45,671 nt of DNA from an uncultured Bacteroides sp. (GCA_944320945.1 CALUJK010000005.1:1-45671), one strand, 5' to 3'. Positions 8,372-16,075 are shown, counted from the first letter of the stretch. Program-made: numbers and translations. The notes: generated by a model from the letters alone, not told the origin.

Positions 8372-10153
8372 TTATACCGGTGCGCAAGCATCTGCCAGCC
8401 ATTCACGTTCGTCGTCCGTAAGGTCTGGAGCAAGTTGCTCATACACGGTGTGGTGATAACTGTTCAGCCAATCCATTTCTGCTTGCGTCAGCATCTCGCG
8501 CCGGATGCCTTTCTTACAGATGGGGCAGAGGGTCAGTGTCTCAAAGCGCAGGTAGCGGCCGAACATGCCTTCGCCGGCGGGAACGGTCAGCAGAAGATTT
8601 TCTGTGCGGACACCATGACTGCCGGCTTTGTAGACACCCGGTTCGTTACTGGTGACCATACCGATGTGAAGCGGTACGGGATTCTCGTTCATACGGATGC
8701 TTTGTGGACCCTCGTGTACGTTCAGAAAATGTCCCACTCCGTGTCCGGTGCCGTGCAGATAATTCATGTAGTGTTGCCATAGCGGCATGCGTGCCAATAC
8801 ATCCAGCTGCGCACCGCGGGTGCCTTCCGGAAAGACGGCGGTTGCCAAAGCAATGTGCCCCTTCAGTATCAGAGTATAATCTGTTTTCTCTTCCTCGGTC
8901 AGTGCGCCTAAAGCAATGGTGCGCGTGATGTCCGTAGTCCCGTTCAGATATTGCGCCCCTGAGTCGAGCAGCAGAAATCCGCTGTTGTGCAGCGGTAAGT
9001 CGGTTTCGGGCGTCGCTTCGTAGTGTACGATGGCACCGTGTTCCCCATATCCAGCAATGGTGTCGAAACTTTCTCCCCGATAGAGCGGCTGTGCAGCCCG
9101 CAAGTCGTGCAGCTTTTGACTGACGCTCATCTCCGTCTCTCCACCGCGGGCAACCGCCTTTTCCAACCAATAGAGGAACCGTACCAATGCTACTCCGTCG
9201 CGCTGCATGGCGGTGCGGATGCCGGCTATTTCTTGTTCATTACGTATGGCTTTCATCAGTGCTACGGGCAATGCTTTTTCCATCACTTCGCAAGCAGATG
9301 ACAGGGAGGCACGTACGGCATAGTTCGTCTTGGCCGGATCCATCCACAGGGTGCATGGGGGAAGCTGCTGCAAGTAGTCAGCCGTTTCTTCATAAGGATG
9401 TAAGGTGATGCCGTTTTTACGAAGGTAGGCCGATACTTCCTCGGTCACCTTGGCCGGCTGGATGAAGTAGTGTACCTCTTGCTCTGTTATCAGCAGATAG
9501 CTCACCACTACGGGATTACAATGTACATCGTTCCCCCGCAGATTCAGCACCCAGGCGATTTCGTCCAATGCACACACCAATAGCGCTTGCGCCCCTTCGG
9601 CCTGTATCTTCTCCCGCAGGCGGGCGATTTTCTGTTGACAGCTTTCACCTGCATACGCCTCGTCATAGACAACGGCCGGTGCCTCCGGCATGGGCGGACG
9701 ATTCTCCCACAATGCGTTGAACGGGTCACCGATGTCTTTTACAGAAAGCTGACAGATGGTAAGTTCTTCTTTCATCTGTGCCACTTCTTTGACGGCAAAT
9801 ACTGCGCCGTCAATGCCCACTGTACTGTTGGCAGGCAAGTGACTTGCCAAGAAGCGGATGATGGAAGGCGTTTCTGCCAGTCCCTCCTTATAAAGTTGAA
9901 TGCAACTGCCTTCTAATTGCTGAAAGGCTTGCAGGAAGTAACGCGAGTCTGTCCATAGTCCGGCCTCGTTGCGTGTCACTACCACCGTTCCGGCTGAACC
10001 GTTGAAGCCTGATATCCACTCTCTTGCCATCCAGTGCGGAGCAACATACTCGCTGAGGTGCGGGTCTGTGCTGGGCACAATGAAAGCGTCTATGCCTGTT
10101 GCGTCGAACAGACATCGCAGGGCGTCGATGCGCTGATTGATTTCTTGTTTCAT
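8372..10153 (-). CDS. Xaa-Pro aminopeptidase (M24B, three-domain type)
   Basis: A metallopeptidase that removes N-terminal residues preceding proline. At 593 aa it has the length of the three-domain cytosolic enzyme (as in eukaryotic XPNPEP1) rather than the roughly 440-aa E. coli PepP. Two creatinase-like N-terminal domains (about residues 5-300) precede the pita-bread M24 domain. Metal ligands are visible in order: DSGAQYLNGTTDITRT (two Asp), GHGVGHFLNVHEGP (His), SNEPGVY (Glu) and TENLLL (Glu). There is no signal peptide, so it acts in the cytoplasm. It has a consensus promoter at 10231-10261 and probably forms an operon with the downstream gamma-carbonic-anhydrase gene. Confidence 0.94.
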   Translation of the reverse strand: MKQEINQRIDALRCLFDATGIDAFIVPSTDPHLSEYVAPHWMAREWISGFNGSAGTVVVTRNEAGLWTDSRYFLQAFQQLEGSCIQLYKEGLAETPSIIRFLASHLPANSTVGIDGAVFAVKEVAQMKEELTICQLSVKDIGDPFNALWENRPPMPEAPAVVYDEAYAGESCQQKIARLREKIQAEGAQALLVCALDEIAWVLNLRGNDVHCNPVVVSYLLITEQEVHYFIQPAKVTEEVSAYLRKNGITLHPYEETADYLQQLPPCTLWMDPAKTNYAVRASLSSACEVMEKALPVALMKAIRNEQEIAGIRTAMQRDGVALVRFLYWLEKAVARGGETEMSVSQKLHDLRAAQPLYRGESFDTIAGYGEHGAIVHYEATPETDLPLHNSGFLLLDSGAQYLNGTTDITRTIALGALTEEEKTDYTLILKGHIALATAVFPEGTRGAQLDVLARMPLWQHYMNYLHGTGHGVGHFLNVHEGPQSIRMNENPVPLHIGMVTSNEPGVYKAGSHGVRTENLLLTVPAGEGMFGRYLRFETLTLCPICKKGIRREMLTQAEMDWLNSYHHTVYEQLAPDLTDDEREWLADACAPV

Positions 10154-10230
10154 ATATAATTAAAATAAGGTGAGTTTGATTTTTCGTCTGAATATCTCCT
10201 TTCACAGCAGCAGGCGAGGCAATATAGCTG

Positions 10231-10261
10231 CAAAGATAAGAAATCGACTGCGTTTGGCAAA
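10231..10261 (-). promoter_or_regulatory. promoter of the Xaa-Pro aminopeptidase gene (TTTG-N19-TATCTTTG)
   Basis: On the minus strand TTTG (10258-10261) and TATCTTTG (10231-10238) are 19 bp apart, an exact Bacteroides consensus. The predicted leader is about 70 nt. Confidence 0.75.
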
Positions 10262-10428
10262 TTGACAGATTGTATTTTCTAATCGCTGAGAATCGCTTAT
10301 TTCTGACCGGAGGTGGTGTCGTTCGAAAATAACGAAGTAAATTTCTGTATCTTGCAGACCAATAGTGTGATAAAGAAATTTATACAAATATTTTAGAGCG
10401 AAAATAGTGCCTCGAATAAAAAATGTGT

Positions 10429-10515
10429 ACACATGGAAGCGGGAAGTTAACTTGGTTCGTGCTCGAAACATGTTTCCAGCATGAGCCATATTAACTTCCC
10501 GCTCGTCCAATGTGT
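10429..10515 (+). repeat. 87-nt near-perfect inverted repeat (long hairpin)
   Basis: Outer arms ACACAT/ATGTGT and GGA/TCC flank a perfect 13-bp stem (10439-10451 with 10491-10503). A 10-bp stem (GGTTCGTGCT with AGCATGAGCC, two G-U pairs) and a terminal 5-bp GAAAC/GTTTC stem follow inside. About 37 pairs form in total, interrupted only by small bulges and one 3x3 internal loop. The two wobble pairs form only in plus-strand RNA; in minus-strand RNA they become A-C mismatches. There is no T-run directly after it, so it is not a standard terminator. Confidence 0.8.
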
Positions 10516-10569
10516 GCCTTTTGTTTGCAAAAAGGGTCTTTCGGAGTGAATAAATATACGCTTTTGTGT

Positions 10570-10601
10570 ATGTTTATGCAGGAATCCTGCATGTTTATGC
10601 A
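10570..10601. repeat. paired direct repeat with central inverted repeat, possible operator
   Basis: ATGTTTATGCA occurs at 10570-10580 and again at 10591-10601, exactly 21 bp apart. The segment between forms an inverted repeat (ATGCAGGA / TCCTGCAT around one base, 10576-10592). The two-helical-turn spacing resembles binding sites for a dimeric regulator, about 215 bp upstream of the hexosaminidase -7 box. Confidence 0.4.
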
Positions 10602-10792
10602 AAAATAGAGTGTTAATAAAACCTACTTCGGTGATTTTATAAAAATGAGAAGTCAGCGAAAACGGTTGTAGCCTGACGTTTTGTTGTAAATGTGCGCAAT
10701 ATCCCTTGCAAATGGATAAATGAGAGCCGCACGCCTTCGATTCATCTTTTTTACAGACGCTGAGCCCGGGATTCTCCTGCCGGATAATTGGA

Positions 10793-10824
10793 TTTGGAAT
10801 TATACGGCTTTCTGTTTACATTTG
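10793..10824 (+). promoter_or_regulatory. promoter of the GH20 gene (TTTG-N20-TACATTTG)
   Basis: TTTG at 10793-10796 and TACATTTG at 10817-10824, separated by 20 bp, match the Bacteroides consensus exactly. The ATG at 10853 follows after 28 nt. Confidence 0.75.
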
Positions 10825-10852
10825 CATATCATTCATCAAGCCCAATAATATT

Positions 10853-12826
10853 ATGAAAATACGTTTTTACGGGCTGCTTTTGGCAGCATGTTTATTCCTG
10901 CCCGGAAAGGCAGAAGCAAAGAATAATGAGAAACCTTTTGTGATTCCTGAATTGCAGGAGTGGAAAGGTGGGGAGGGCCTGTTTACGCCGACAGCAACTT
11001 CCCGCATCGTGTACACGGACAAAGACCCGGAGGTGGCGCGTATTGCCAACCGCTTTGCCGATGACTACGCGCTGATGTTCGGCCGACGGATGCAGGTCGT
11101 AGAGGGGCGTGCGGTTGCCGGTGATTTTGTCTTGTCGCTTGCTGCCGACAAACGGCTGGGTGAAGAGGGGTATAGTCTGAAAGTGACCAATCGCGTCACA
11201 CTTACTGCCCCTAAGGGTAAAGGTCTGTTCTGGGGAACGCGGACATTGCTCCAACTGTCTGAGCAACGCGCCGACCGGGCATTGCCGAAAGGAACTGCGC
11301 GCGACTATCCGGATTATGGCATTCGCGGGTTTATGCTGGACTGCGGACGTAAATACATCCCGATGAACATGCTGCGCGATTATGTCAAGATTATGGCTTA
11401 TTATAAGATGAATACGTTTCAGATTCATCTGAATGACAACGCTTTCCCTCGGTTCTTTAATCACGATTGGAATAAGACATACGCTGCTTTCCGCTTGGAA
11501 TGTGAGACCTTTCCGGGGTTGACCGCCCGCGATGGATACTACACGAAGAAAGACTTCATCGACTTGCAACTGTTGGCAGACAGTCTGGGAGTGGAGATTA
11601 TTCCTGAAATAGACGTGCCGGCACATTCGCTCGCGCTGACGCGCTACAAACCGGAGATTGGCAGTCTGGAATATGGCATGGACCACCTCGACCTGTTCAA
11701 TCCGGAGACATACAAATTTGTGGATGCGCTCTTCCGCGAATATTTGGAGGGAAGCCAGCCTGTATTCAGAGGAAAACGGGTACATATCGGTACGGACGAA
11801 TATTCGAATAAGAAACAAGACGTGGTTGAAAAGTTCCGCGAGTTCACCGACCATTATATCCGGCTGGTCGAGAGTTACGGCAAGCAGGCTTGTGTGTGGG
11901 GTGCTCTGACGCATGCTAACGGTGTGACGCCGGTCAAATCGGAAAACGTGCTGATGAACGCTTGGTACAACGGTTATGCCGACCCGCGCGAGATGGTCAG
12001 ACAGGGGTATGACTTGATTAGCATTCCGGACGGCTATCTCTATATTGTGCCCGCAGCCGGTTATTACCACGATTATCTGAACACTAAGATGTTGTATGAG
12101 AAGTGGACGCCGGCGCACGTCGGTAAAGAGGTGTTTGAGGAAAAAGACCCGCATATCAAGGGTGGTATGTTTGCCGTCTGGAACGACCATGCCGGCAACG
12201 GCATCAGTACGAAAGACATCCACTACCGTGCGTTTCCTGCCATGCAGACGTTGTCGGTCAAGATGTGGACCGGAAAGGATTGTACGGTGCCTTATGCGGT
12301 GTTCGACAGTTGCCGCCTTGCCCTCAGCGAAGCGCCGGGCGTAAACTATGCCGGTCGCATCGGGCGGTCTCCCCGCTCCGTTTATAATGCGGGGGCGTTG
12401 CAACCCGGTATGCAGACAGGGCTGCGCGAAATCGGCTATCAATACACGGTCTCATTTGACATCCAGGCCGTTCGGGAAGAAAAAGGAACTGTCCTGTTCT
12501 GTTCGCCGGATGCGGTCTTTTATCTCTCTGACCCGATTTCCGGTAAGTTGGGATTTGCCCGCGATGGTTATTTGAATACATTTGAATATCAGTTCTATCC
12601 TGACGAACGCGCTTCGGTCAGCATCGTCGGCGATGAAAAATCTACCAGCCTCTATATCGATGGCAAGCTGAAAGAAAAAATGGAACGGATGAAACTATAT
12701 CGTAGCAGTGGTAAAGACTCGATGAATTACGTCCGCACACTGGTTTTCCCGCTTGAAAAGGTAGGTGAATTTAAAAGCAGCATCCGAAATCTGGAGGTGC
12801 TGAACTATTGTAAACCGGCGGAATGA
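10853..12826 (+). CDS. secreted beta-N-acetylhexosaminidase, GH20 family
   Basis: Hydrolyses terminal GlcNAc or GalNAc from glycans by substrate-assisted catalysis. The 657-aa product starts with a Sec signal peptide (about residues 1-22) without an evident lipobox. A GH20b-like alpha/beta domain (about 25-145) leads into the TIM barrel (about 150-500). The catalytic pair is Asp315-Glu316 in HIGTDEY; substrate-pocket motifs include GFMLDCGRKY and PEIDVPAHS. The last 150 residues look beta-rich, like a LamG/concanavalin-type module. Periplasmic or surface location is expected. It is monocistronic with its own consensus promoter, and no SusC/SusD pair is in the window. Glycan specificity cannot be read from the sequence. 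Confidence 0.92.
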   Translation: MKIRFYGLLLAACLFLPGKAEAKNNEKPFVIPELQEWKGGEGLFTPTATSRIVYTDKDPEVARIANRFADDYALMFGRRMQVVEGRAVAGDFVLSLAADKRLGEEGYSLKVTNRVTLTAPKGKGLFWGTRTLLQLSEQRADRALPKGTARDYPDYGIRGFMLDCGRKYIPMNMLRDYVKIMAYYKMNTFQIHLNDNAFPRFFNHDWNKTYAAFRLECETFPGLTARDGYYTKKDFIDLQLLADSLGVEIIPEIDVPAHSLALTRYKPEIGSLEYGMDHLDLFNPETYKFVDALFREYLEGSQPVFRGKRVHIGTDEYSNKKQDVVEKFREFTDHYIRLVESYGKQACVWGALTHANGVTPVKSENVLMNAWYNGYADPREMVRQGYDLISIPDGYLYIVPAAGYYHDYLNTKMLYEKWTPAHVGKEVFEEKDPHIKGGMFAVWNDHAGNGISTKDIHYRAFPAMQTLSVKMWTGKDCTVPYAVFDSCRLALSEAPGVNYAGRIGRSPRSVYNAGALQPGMQTGLREIGYQYTVSFDIQAVREEKGTVLFCSPDAVFYLSDPISGKLGFARDGYLNTFEYQFYPDERASVSIVGDEKSTSLYIDGKLKEKMERMKLYRSSGKDSMNYVRTLVFPLEKVGEFKSSIRNLEVLNYCKPAE

Positions 12827-12893
12827 AAAAGGCTAAAATTTGTGGAAACAGACAGTTGAAGTAAAAATAAAGACCGAAAATTTCATCGAAAGT

Positions 12894-12924
12894 TTTGTAA
12901 ATAAAGAAAGTAAGTGTAATTTTG
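12894..12924 (+). promoter_or_regulatory. promoter of rpsU (TTTG-N19-TAATTTTG)
   Basis: TTTG at 12894-12897 and TAATTTTG at 12917-12924 with 19-bp spacing match the Bacteroides consensus. The leader to the rpsU ATG is about 45-50 nt. Confidence 0.75.
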
Positions 12925-12978
12925 CAGCCCGATTTAGTCGCATTTATTTTTAAACCATTAATATTTAAAGTACCAAAA

Positions 12979-13170
12979 ATGATTGTAGTACCAGTAAAAG
13001 AAGGCGAAAACATCGAAAAAGCGCTGAAGAAATTTAAACGTAAATTTGAAAAAACAGGTATCGTAAAAGAGTTGAGAAGCAGACAACAATTCGACAAACC
13101 GTCTGTTGTTAAAAGACTTAAGAAAGAACGTGCCATTTACGTACAGAAACTTCAGCAAGTAGAAGATTAA
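12979..13170 (+). CDS. rpsU: 30S ribosomal protein bS21
   Basis: A small basic protein of 63 aa that binds the 30S platform near the 3' end of 16S rRNA. The start MIVVPVKEGENI is typical for bS21, so ATG 12979 is used rather than an upstream in-frame ATG at 12922 that overlaps the promoter. In Bacteroidetes, structural work has shown that bS21, with bS6 and bS18, holds the anti-Shine-Dalgarno tail of 16S rRNA and explains why these ribosomes ignore Shine-Dalgarno sequences. The rpsU leader here shows no Shine-Dalgarno of its own. The next genes are xerC and hpf. Confidence 0.96.
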   Translation: MIVVPVKEGENIEKALKKFKRKFEKTGIVKELRSRQQFDKPSVVKRLKKERAIYVQKLQQVED

Positions 13171-13185
13171 TAATTCGTAAAATCG

Positions 13186-13217
13186 TTTGATTTATTGAAT
13201 TCTTTTTCCTACATTCG
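13186..13217 (+). promoter_or_regulatory. candidate promoter of xerC-hpf (TTTG-N20-TACATTCG)
   Basis: TTTG at 13186-13189 and TACATTCG at 13210-13217 have the right spacing of 20 bp. The -7 box has one mismatch (C for T). It lies between rpsU and the recombinase gene. Confidence 0.5.
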
Positions 13218-13241
13218 TTGCATGATTAGATATGTAGCGAT

Positions 13242-14129
13242 ATGCGTCTGGTAGATTCTTTTCTTGATTATTTGCGTTTCGAGCGAAATTACTCTACAGA
13301 GACTATTAAAGCCTATGAGAGTGATTTGAAGCAGTTTGCAGAATATTATGAAAAGGAAACCGGAAAAGAGGTGCTTCCAAAAGATGTCGATTCTGATATT
13401 GTCAGAGAGTGGATTATCTCGCTGATGGATCAGAAACGGACAGCGACTTCGGTTAACCGAAAGTTGAGTTCATTGCGGTCTTTTTATAGATTTCTTTTGC
13501 GCAAAGGCGAGGTGGAGGTGAATCCGCTACGCCGGGTAAACGGCCCTAAGAAAAATAAACCGTTGCCGGTATTTGTGAAAGAGGAAGAAATGAACAGGCT
13601 GCTGGATGACATAGACTTCGGAGAAGGGTTTAAGGGATGCCGTGACCGCTTGATAGTCGAAATGTTTTATGTAACAGGCATGCGACTGATTGAGTTGATA
13701 GGGCTGGATGATGAAAGCGTTGATTTCGCTTCCTCTGTAATTAAGGTTACGGGGAAAAGAAATAAACAGCGTCTGATACCTTTTGATGAGGAGTTGAGGA
13801 AGTCGATGGAAGTGTATTTGAAGGTGCGACAAGAAGAAGTTCCGGTATGTTCGGGTGCTTTCTTCGTCCGTGAAACGGGTGAACGCCTCTCACGCAGTAT
13901 CGTGGAAACAATTGTGAAACGGAATCTTTCTAAAGTAGTGACGATAAAGCGAAGAAGTCCCCATGTGCTGAGACATACTTTTGCTACAACGATGCTGAAT
14001 CATCATGCGGAGTTGGGAGTAATAAAGGAATTATTGGGACATGAAAGTCTGGCGACGACGGAGATTTATATGCATACTACTTTTGAAGAGTTAAAACAAG
14101 TGTATAATCAGGCCCATCCTCGGGCTTAA
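13242..14129 (+). CDS. xerC: site-specific tyrosine recombinase, XerC/XerD type
   Basis: Resolves chromosome dimers at dif together with its Xer partner. The 295-aa length is that of Xer proteins. A SAM-like core-binding domain (about residues 1-90) is followed by the catalytic domain with the full set Arg148, Lys172, His241, Arg244, His267 and Tyr276 (motifs TGMRLIEL, HVLRHTFA, LGHESL, IYMHTT). Location between rpsU and hpf, normal base composition and lack of att sites point to a housekeeping Xer enzyme, not a mobile-element integrase. Sequence reading does not separate XerC from XerD with certainty; the symbol is the best guess. hpf follows after 17 nt. Confidence 0.88.
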   Translation: MRLVDSFLDYLRFERNYSTETIKAYESDLKQFAEYYEKETGKEVLPKDVDSDIVREWIISLMDQKRTATSVNRKLSSLRSFYRFLLRKGEVEVNPLRRVNGPKKNKPLPVFVKEEEMNRLLDDIDFGEGFKGCRDRLIVEMFYVTGMRLIELIGLDDESVDFASSVIKVTGKRNKQRLIPFDEELRKSMEVYLKVRQEEVPVCSGAFFVRETGERLSRSIVETIVKRNLSKVVTIKRRSPHVLRHTFATTMLNHHAELGVIKELLGHESLATTEIYMHTTFEELKQVYNQAHPRA

Positions 14130-14134
14130 AGAAA

Positions 14135-14141
14135 AAGGAGG
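14135..14141 (+). promoter_or_regulatory. consensus Shine-Dalgarno sequence of hpf
   Basis: AAGGAGG (then T) lies 5 nt before the ATG at 14147, fully complementary to the usual 16S anti-Shine-Dalgarno. This is unusual in this window, where most genes have none. Confidence 0.75.
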
Positions 14142-14146
14142 TAAGT

Positions 14147-14446
14147 ATGGAAGTAAGAATTCAATCGATTCATTTTGATGCATCGGAACAGTTGCAGGCT
14201 TTTAATCAGAAAAAAGTAGCAAAGCTGGAGCGATTTTATGACGATATAAAGAAAGTAGAGGTGTCATTGAAAGTGGTTAAACCAGAAACGGCTGAGAATA
14301 AAGAAGCCGGAGTCAAGGTGTTGATACCTAATGGAGAACTTTATGCTAACAAGGTGTGTGATACATTCGAGGAAGCAGTCGATCTCTGTTTGGAAGCCTT
14401 GGAAAAACAGCTGGTTAAACACAAAGAAAAACAACGCAACAAATAA
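14147..14446 (+). CDS. hpf: ribosome hibernation-promoting factor (short HPF / RaiA family)
   Basis: Binds the 30S decoding region in stationary phase and inactivates ribosomes. The 99-aa product is a single S30AE domain: MEVRIQSIHFDAS opens the beta-alpha-beta-beta-beta-alpha fold, and the basic C-terminal helix ends in KHKEKQRNK. There is no long C-terminal dimerisation domain, so it is the short type. It follows xerC by 17 nt and probably shares its transcript. The start is fixed by a consensus Shine-Dalgarno at 14135-14141, rare for this lineage. A hairpin with T-run downstream (14487-14536) can terminate the transcript. Confidence 0.93.
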   Translation: MEVRIQSIHFDASEQLQAFNQKKVAKLERFYDDIKKVEVSLKVVKPETAENKEAGVKVLIPNGELYANKVCDTFEEAVDLCLEALEKQLVKHKEKQRNK

Positions 14447-14461
14447 AAAAAACTGCTTAAA

Positions 14462-14493
14462 TTTGGCAGGTAAAAAATAAATGTCTAAATTTG
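14462..14493 (+). promoter_or_regulatory. promoter of the tRNA-Thr/Tyr/Thr-tuf operon (TTTG-N20-TAAATTTG)
   Basis: TTTG at 14462-14465 and TAAATTTG at 14486-14493 are 20 bp apart, an exact consensus. A second TAAATTTG at 14458-14465 overlaps the -33 box but has no -33 of its own. The -7 box overlaps the left arm of the terminator hairpin 14487-14534. Confidence 0.8.
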
Positions 14494-14536
14494 CAGCCGT
14501 TTCGCTTGCGGTAGTATGCGGCGGCTGCAAATTTTT
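14487..14536 (+). terminator. hpf terminator overlapping the tRNA-tuf promoter
   Basis: Perfect 13-bp arms 14487-14499 and 14522-14534 (AAATTTGCAGCCG and its complement) enclose a 22-nt loop, followed by T residues. A transcript coming from hpf contains both arms. A transcript started by the embedded promoter contains only the end of the left arm at most. Confidence 0.65.
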
Positions 14537-14541
14537 GACTT

Positions 14542-14615
14542 GCCTCTTTAGCTCAGTTGGCCAGAGCACGTGATTTGTAATCTCGGGGTCGTTGGTTCGA
14601 ATCCGACAAGAGGCT
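14542..14615 (+). tRNA. tRNA-Thr(TGT)
   Basis: A 74-nt cloverleaf. Acceptor arms GCCTCTT/AAGAGGC pair and the discriminator is T. The anticodon loop TTTGTAA gives TGT, reading ACA. The T-loop is GGTTCGAATCC. CCA is not encoded. First gene of the tRNA-tuf transcript. Confidence 0.95.
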
Positions 14616-14624
14616 CAAAAATAA

Positions 14625-14707
14625 GGGCAAATTCCAGAGTGGCCAAATGGGGCAGACTGTAAATCTGCTGGTTTATACCTTCGGTGGTTCGAATCCATCT
14701 TTGCCCA
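14625..14707 (+). tRNA. tRNA-Tyr(GTA)
   Basis: An 83-nt class II tRNA with acceptor arms GGGCAAA/TTTGCCC and discriminator A. The anticodon loop CTGTAAA gives GTA. The long variable arm is typical of bacterial tRNA-Tyr. It starts 9 nt after tRNA-Thr(TGT). Confidence 0.95.
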
Positions 14708-14720
14708 CGCAAATGTCCTT

Positions 14721-14792
<72 letters not shown>

Positions 14793-14837
14793 CTAAAAAG
14801 TGGAAGCTGATTATTAATCAAATAAATAAGTAAAGCT

Positions 14838-16022
14838 ATGGCTAAAGAGAAATTCGAACGTACCAAACCGCACGTTAACATTGGTACAATTGGTCACGTA
14901 GACCACGGTAAAACAACTTTGACTGCTGCTATCACTACAGTGTTGGCAAAAAAAGGTCTTTCTGAAGTTAAGTCTTTCGATCAGATTGATAACGCTCCTG
15001 AAGAAAAGGAACGTGGTATCACGATCAATACTTCTCACGTTGAATACGAAACCGCAACTCGTCACTATGCACACGTTGACTGTCCGGGACACGCTGACTA
15101 TGTGAAGAACATGGTAACGGGTGCTGCTCAGATGGACGGTGCTATTATCGTAGTTGCTGCTACCGATGGTCCGATGCCTCAGACTCGCGAGCACATCTTG
15201 CTGGCTCGTCAGGTGAATGTGCCGAGACTGGTAGTGTTCATGAACAAGTGCGATATGGTTGACGACCCCGAAATGTTGGAGCTGGTTGAAATGGAAATGC
15301 GTGAGTTGCTTTCTGCTTACGATTTCGATGGTGACAATACTCCGTTTATTCAAGGTTCTGCTCTTGGTGCATTGAATGGTGTTGAGAAGTGGGAAGAAAA
15401 GATTATGGAGTTGATGGATGCTTGTGATACTTGGATTCCTCTGCCTCCGCGTGATATCGATAAACCTTTCTTGATGCCGGTAGAAGACGTGTTCTCTATC
15501 ACAGGTCGTGGTACTGTGGCAACTGGTCGTATCGAGGCTGGTGTTGTTAAGGTAGGTGATGAAGTTGAAATCCTTGGTTTGGGTGAAGATAAGAAATCTG
15601 TTGTAACAGGTGTTGAAATGTTCCGCAAACTGTTGGATGAAGGTGAAGCTGGTGACAACGTAGGTCTGTTGCTGCGCGGTATCGACAAGAACGAAATCAA
15701 GCGTGGTATGGTACTCTGCAAGCCGGGTCAGATTAAGCCTCACTCTAAATTCAAAGCTTCTATCTACGTTTTGAAGAAAGAAGAAGGTGGTCGTCACACT
15801 CCGTTCCACAACAAATATCGTCCTCAGTTCTATCTGCGTACTATGGACTGTACAGGTGAAATTACTTTGCCGGAAGGTGTAGAAATGGTAATGCCGGGTG
15901 ATAACGTTGAAATCACTGTAACATTGATCTATCCGGTAGCTTTGAACGTAGGTCTGCGTTTCGCTATCCGCGAAGGTGGTCGTACAGTAGGTTCTGGTCA
16001 GATTACAGAGATCCTCGAATAA
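14838..16022 (+). CDS. tuf: elongation factor Tu
   Basis: GTPase that delivers aminoacyl-tRNA to the ribosomal A site. At 394 aa it has the family length. G1 is GHVDHGKT, G2 includes RGITI, G3 is DCPGHADY, G4 is NKCD, and beta-barrel domains 2 and 3 follow. The gene is preceded by three tRNAs and followed by tRNA-Trp and secE. This corresponds to the tufB context of E. coli rather than the str operon; the str genes at 27.9 kb lack a tuf copy. High, regular codon bias fits strong expression. Confidence 0.99.
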   Translation: MAKEKFERTKPHVNIGTIGHVDHGKTTLTAAITTVLAKKGLSEVKSFDQIDNAPEEKERGITINTSHVEYETATRHYAHVDCPGHADYVKNMVTGAAQMDGAIIVVAATDGPMPQTREHILLARQVNVPRLVVFMNKCDMVDDPEMLELVEMEMRELLSAYDFDGDNTPFIQGSALGALNGVEKWEEKIMELMDACDTWIPLPPRDIDKPFLMPVEDVFSITGRGTVATGRIEAGVVKVGDEVEILGLGEDKKSVVTGVEMFRKLLDEGEAGDNVGLLLRGIDKNEIKRGMVLCKPGQIKPHSKFKASIYVLKKEEGGRHTPFHNKYRPQFYLRTMDCTGEITLPEGVEMVMPGDNVEITVTLIYPVALNVGLRFAIREGGRTVGSGQITEILE

Positions 16023-16034
16023 TAACTATATTTT

Positions 16035-16067
16035 AATCAGTTCTCGGCGTTTGGTCGGGAACTGATT
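16035..16067 (+). other. hairpin between tuf and tRNA-Trp
   Basis: Arms 16035-16046 and 16056-16067 pair over 12 bp with one G-U and a 9-nt loop. No T-run follows, so it is more likely an RNA-processing or 3'-end-stabilising structure, or a weak attenuator, than a full terminator. The tRNA-Trp 5' end is 8 nt downstream. Confidence 0.6.
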
Positions 16068-16075
16068 ATGTTCAC

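Larger units (their letters stand above)
10154..10852. other. 0.7-kb intergenic region between divergent aminopeptidase and hexosaminidase genes
   Basis: No convincing gene is seen in this stretch. It contains the minus-strand aminopeptidase promoter (10231-10261), a long hairpin (10429-10515), a paired direct repeat around a short inverted repeat (10570-10601) and the plus-strand hexosaminidase promoter (10793-10824). The parts between these are A/T-rich with no other recognised signal. The gap is far longer than any other in the window. Confidence 0.7.

Noticed and set aside
10202..10510. Minus-strand ORF of 102 codons in the large intergenic region
   Set aside because: Its start lies inside the long hairpin and its end runs over the aminopeptidase promoter. 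The composition is not protein-like, and no homology or ribosome-binding context is recognised.
10429..10515. Long hairpin as a retron msr-msd RNA
   Set aside because: No reverse transcriptase gene or other retron component lies in the window.
10892..12442. Long (516-codon) minus-strand ORF opposite the GH20 gene
   Set aside because: It is an antisense shadow. The plus strand encodes a complete GH20 enzyme with signal peptide, catalytic pair and promoter.
13242..14129. Tyrosine recombinase as a sign of an integrated mobile element
   Set aside because: Its length, neighbours (rpsU, hpf) and absence of att repeats or cargo fit a housekeeping Xer recombinase.
14814..15809. 331-codon minus-strand ORF opposite tuf
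   Set aside because: Antisense shadow produced by the strongly biased codon usage of tuf; similar shadows lie opposite rpoB and rpoC.
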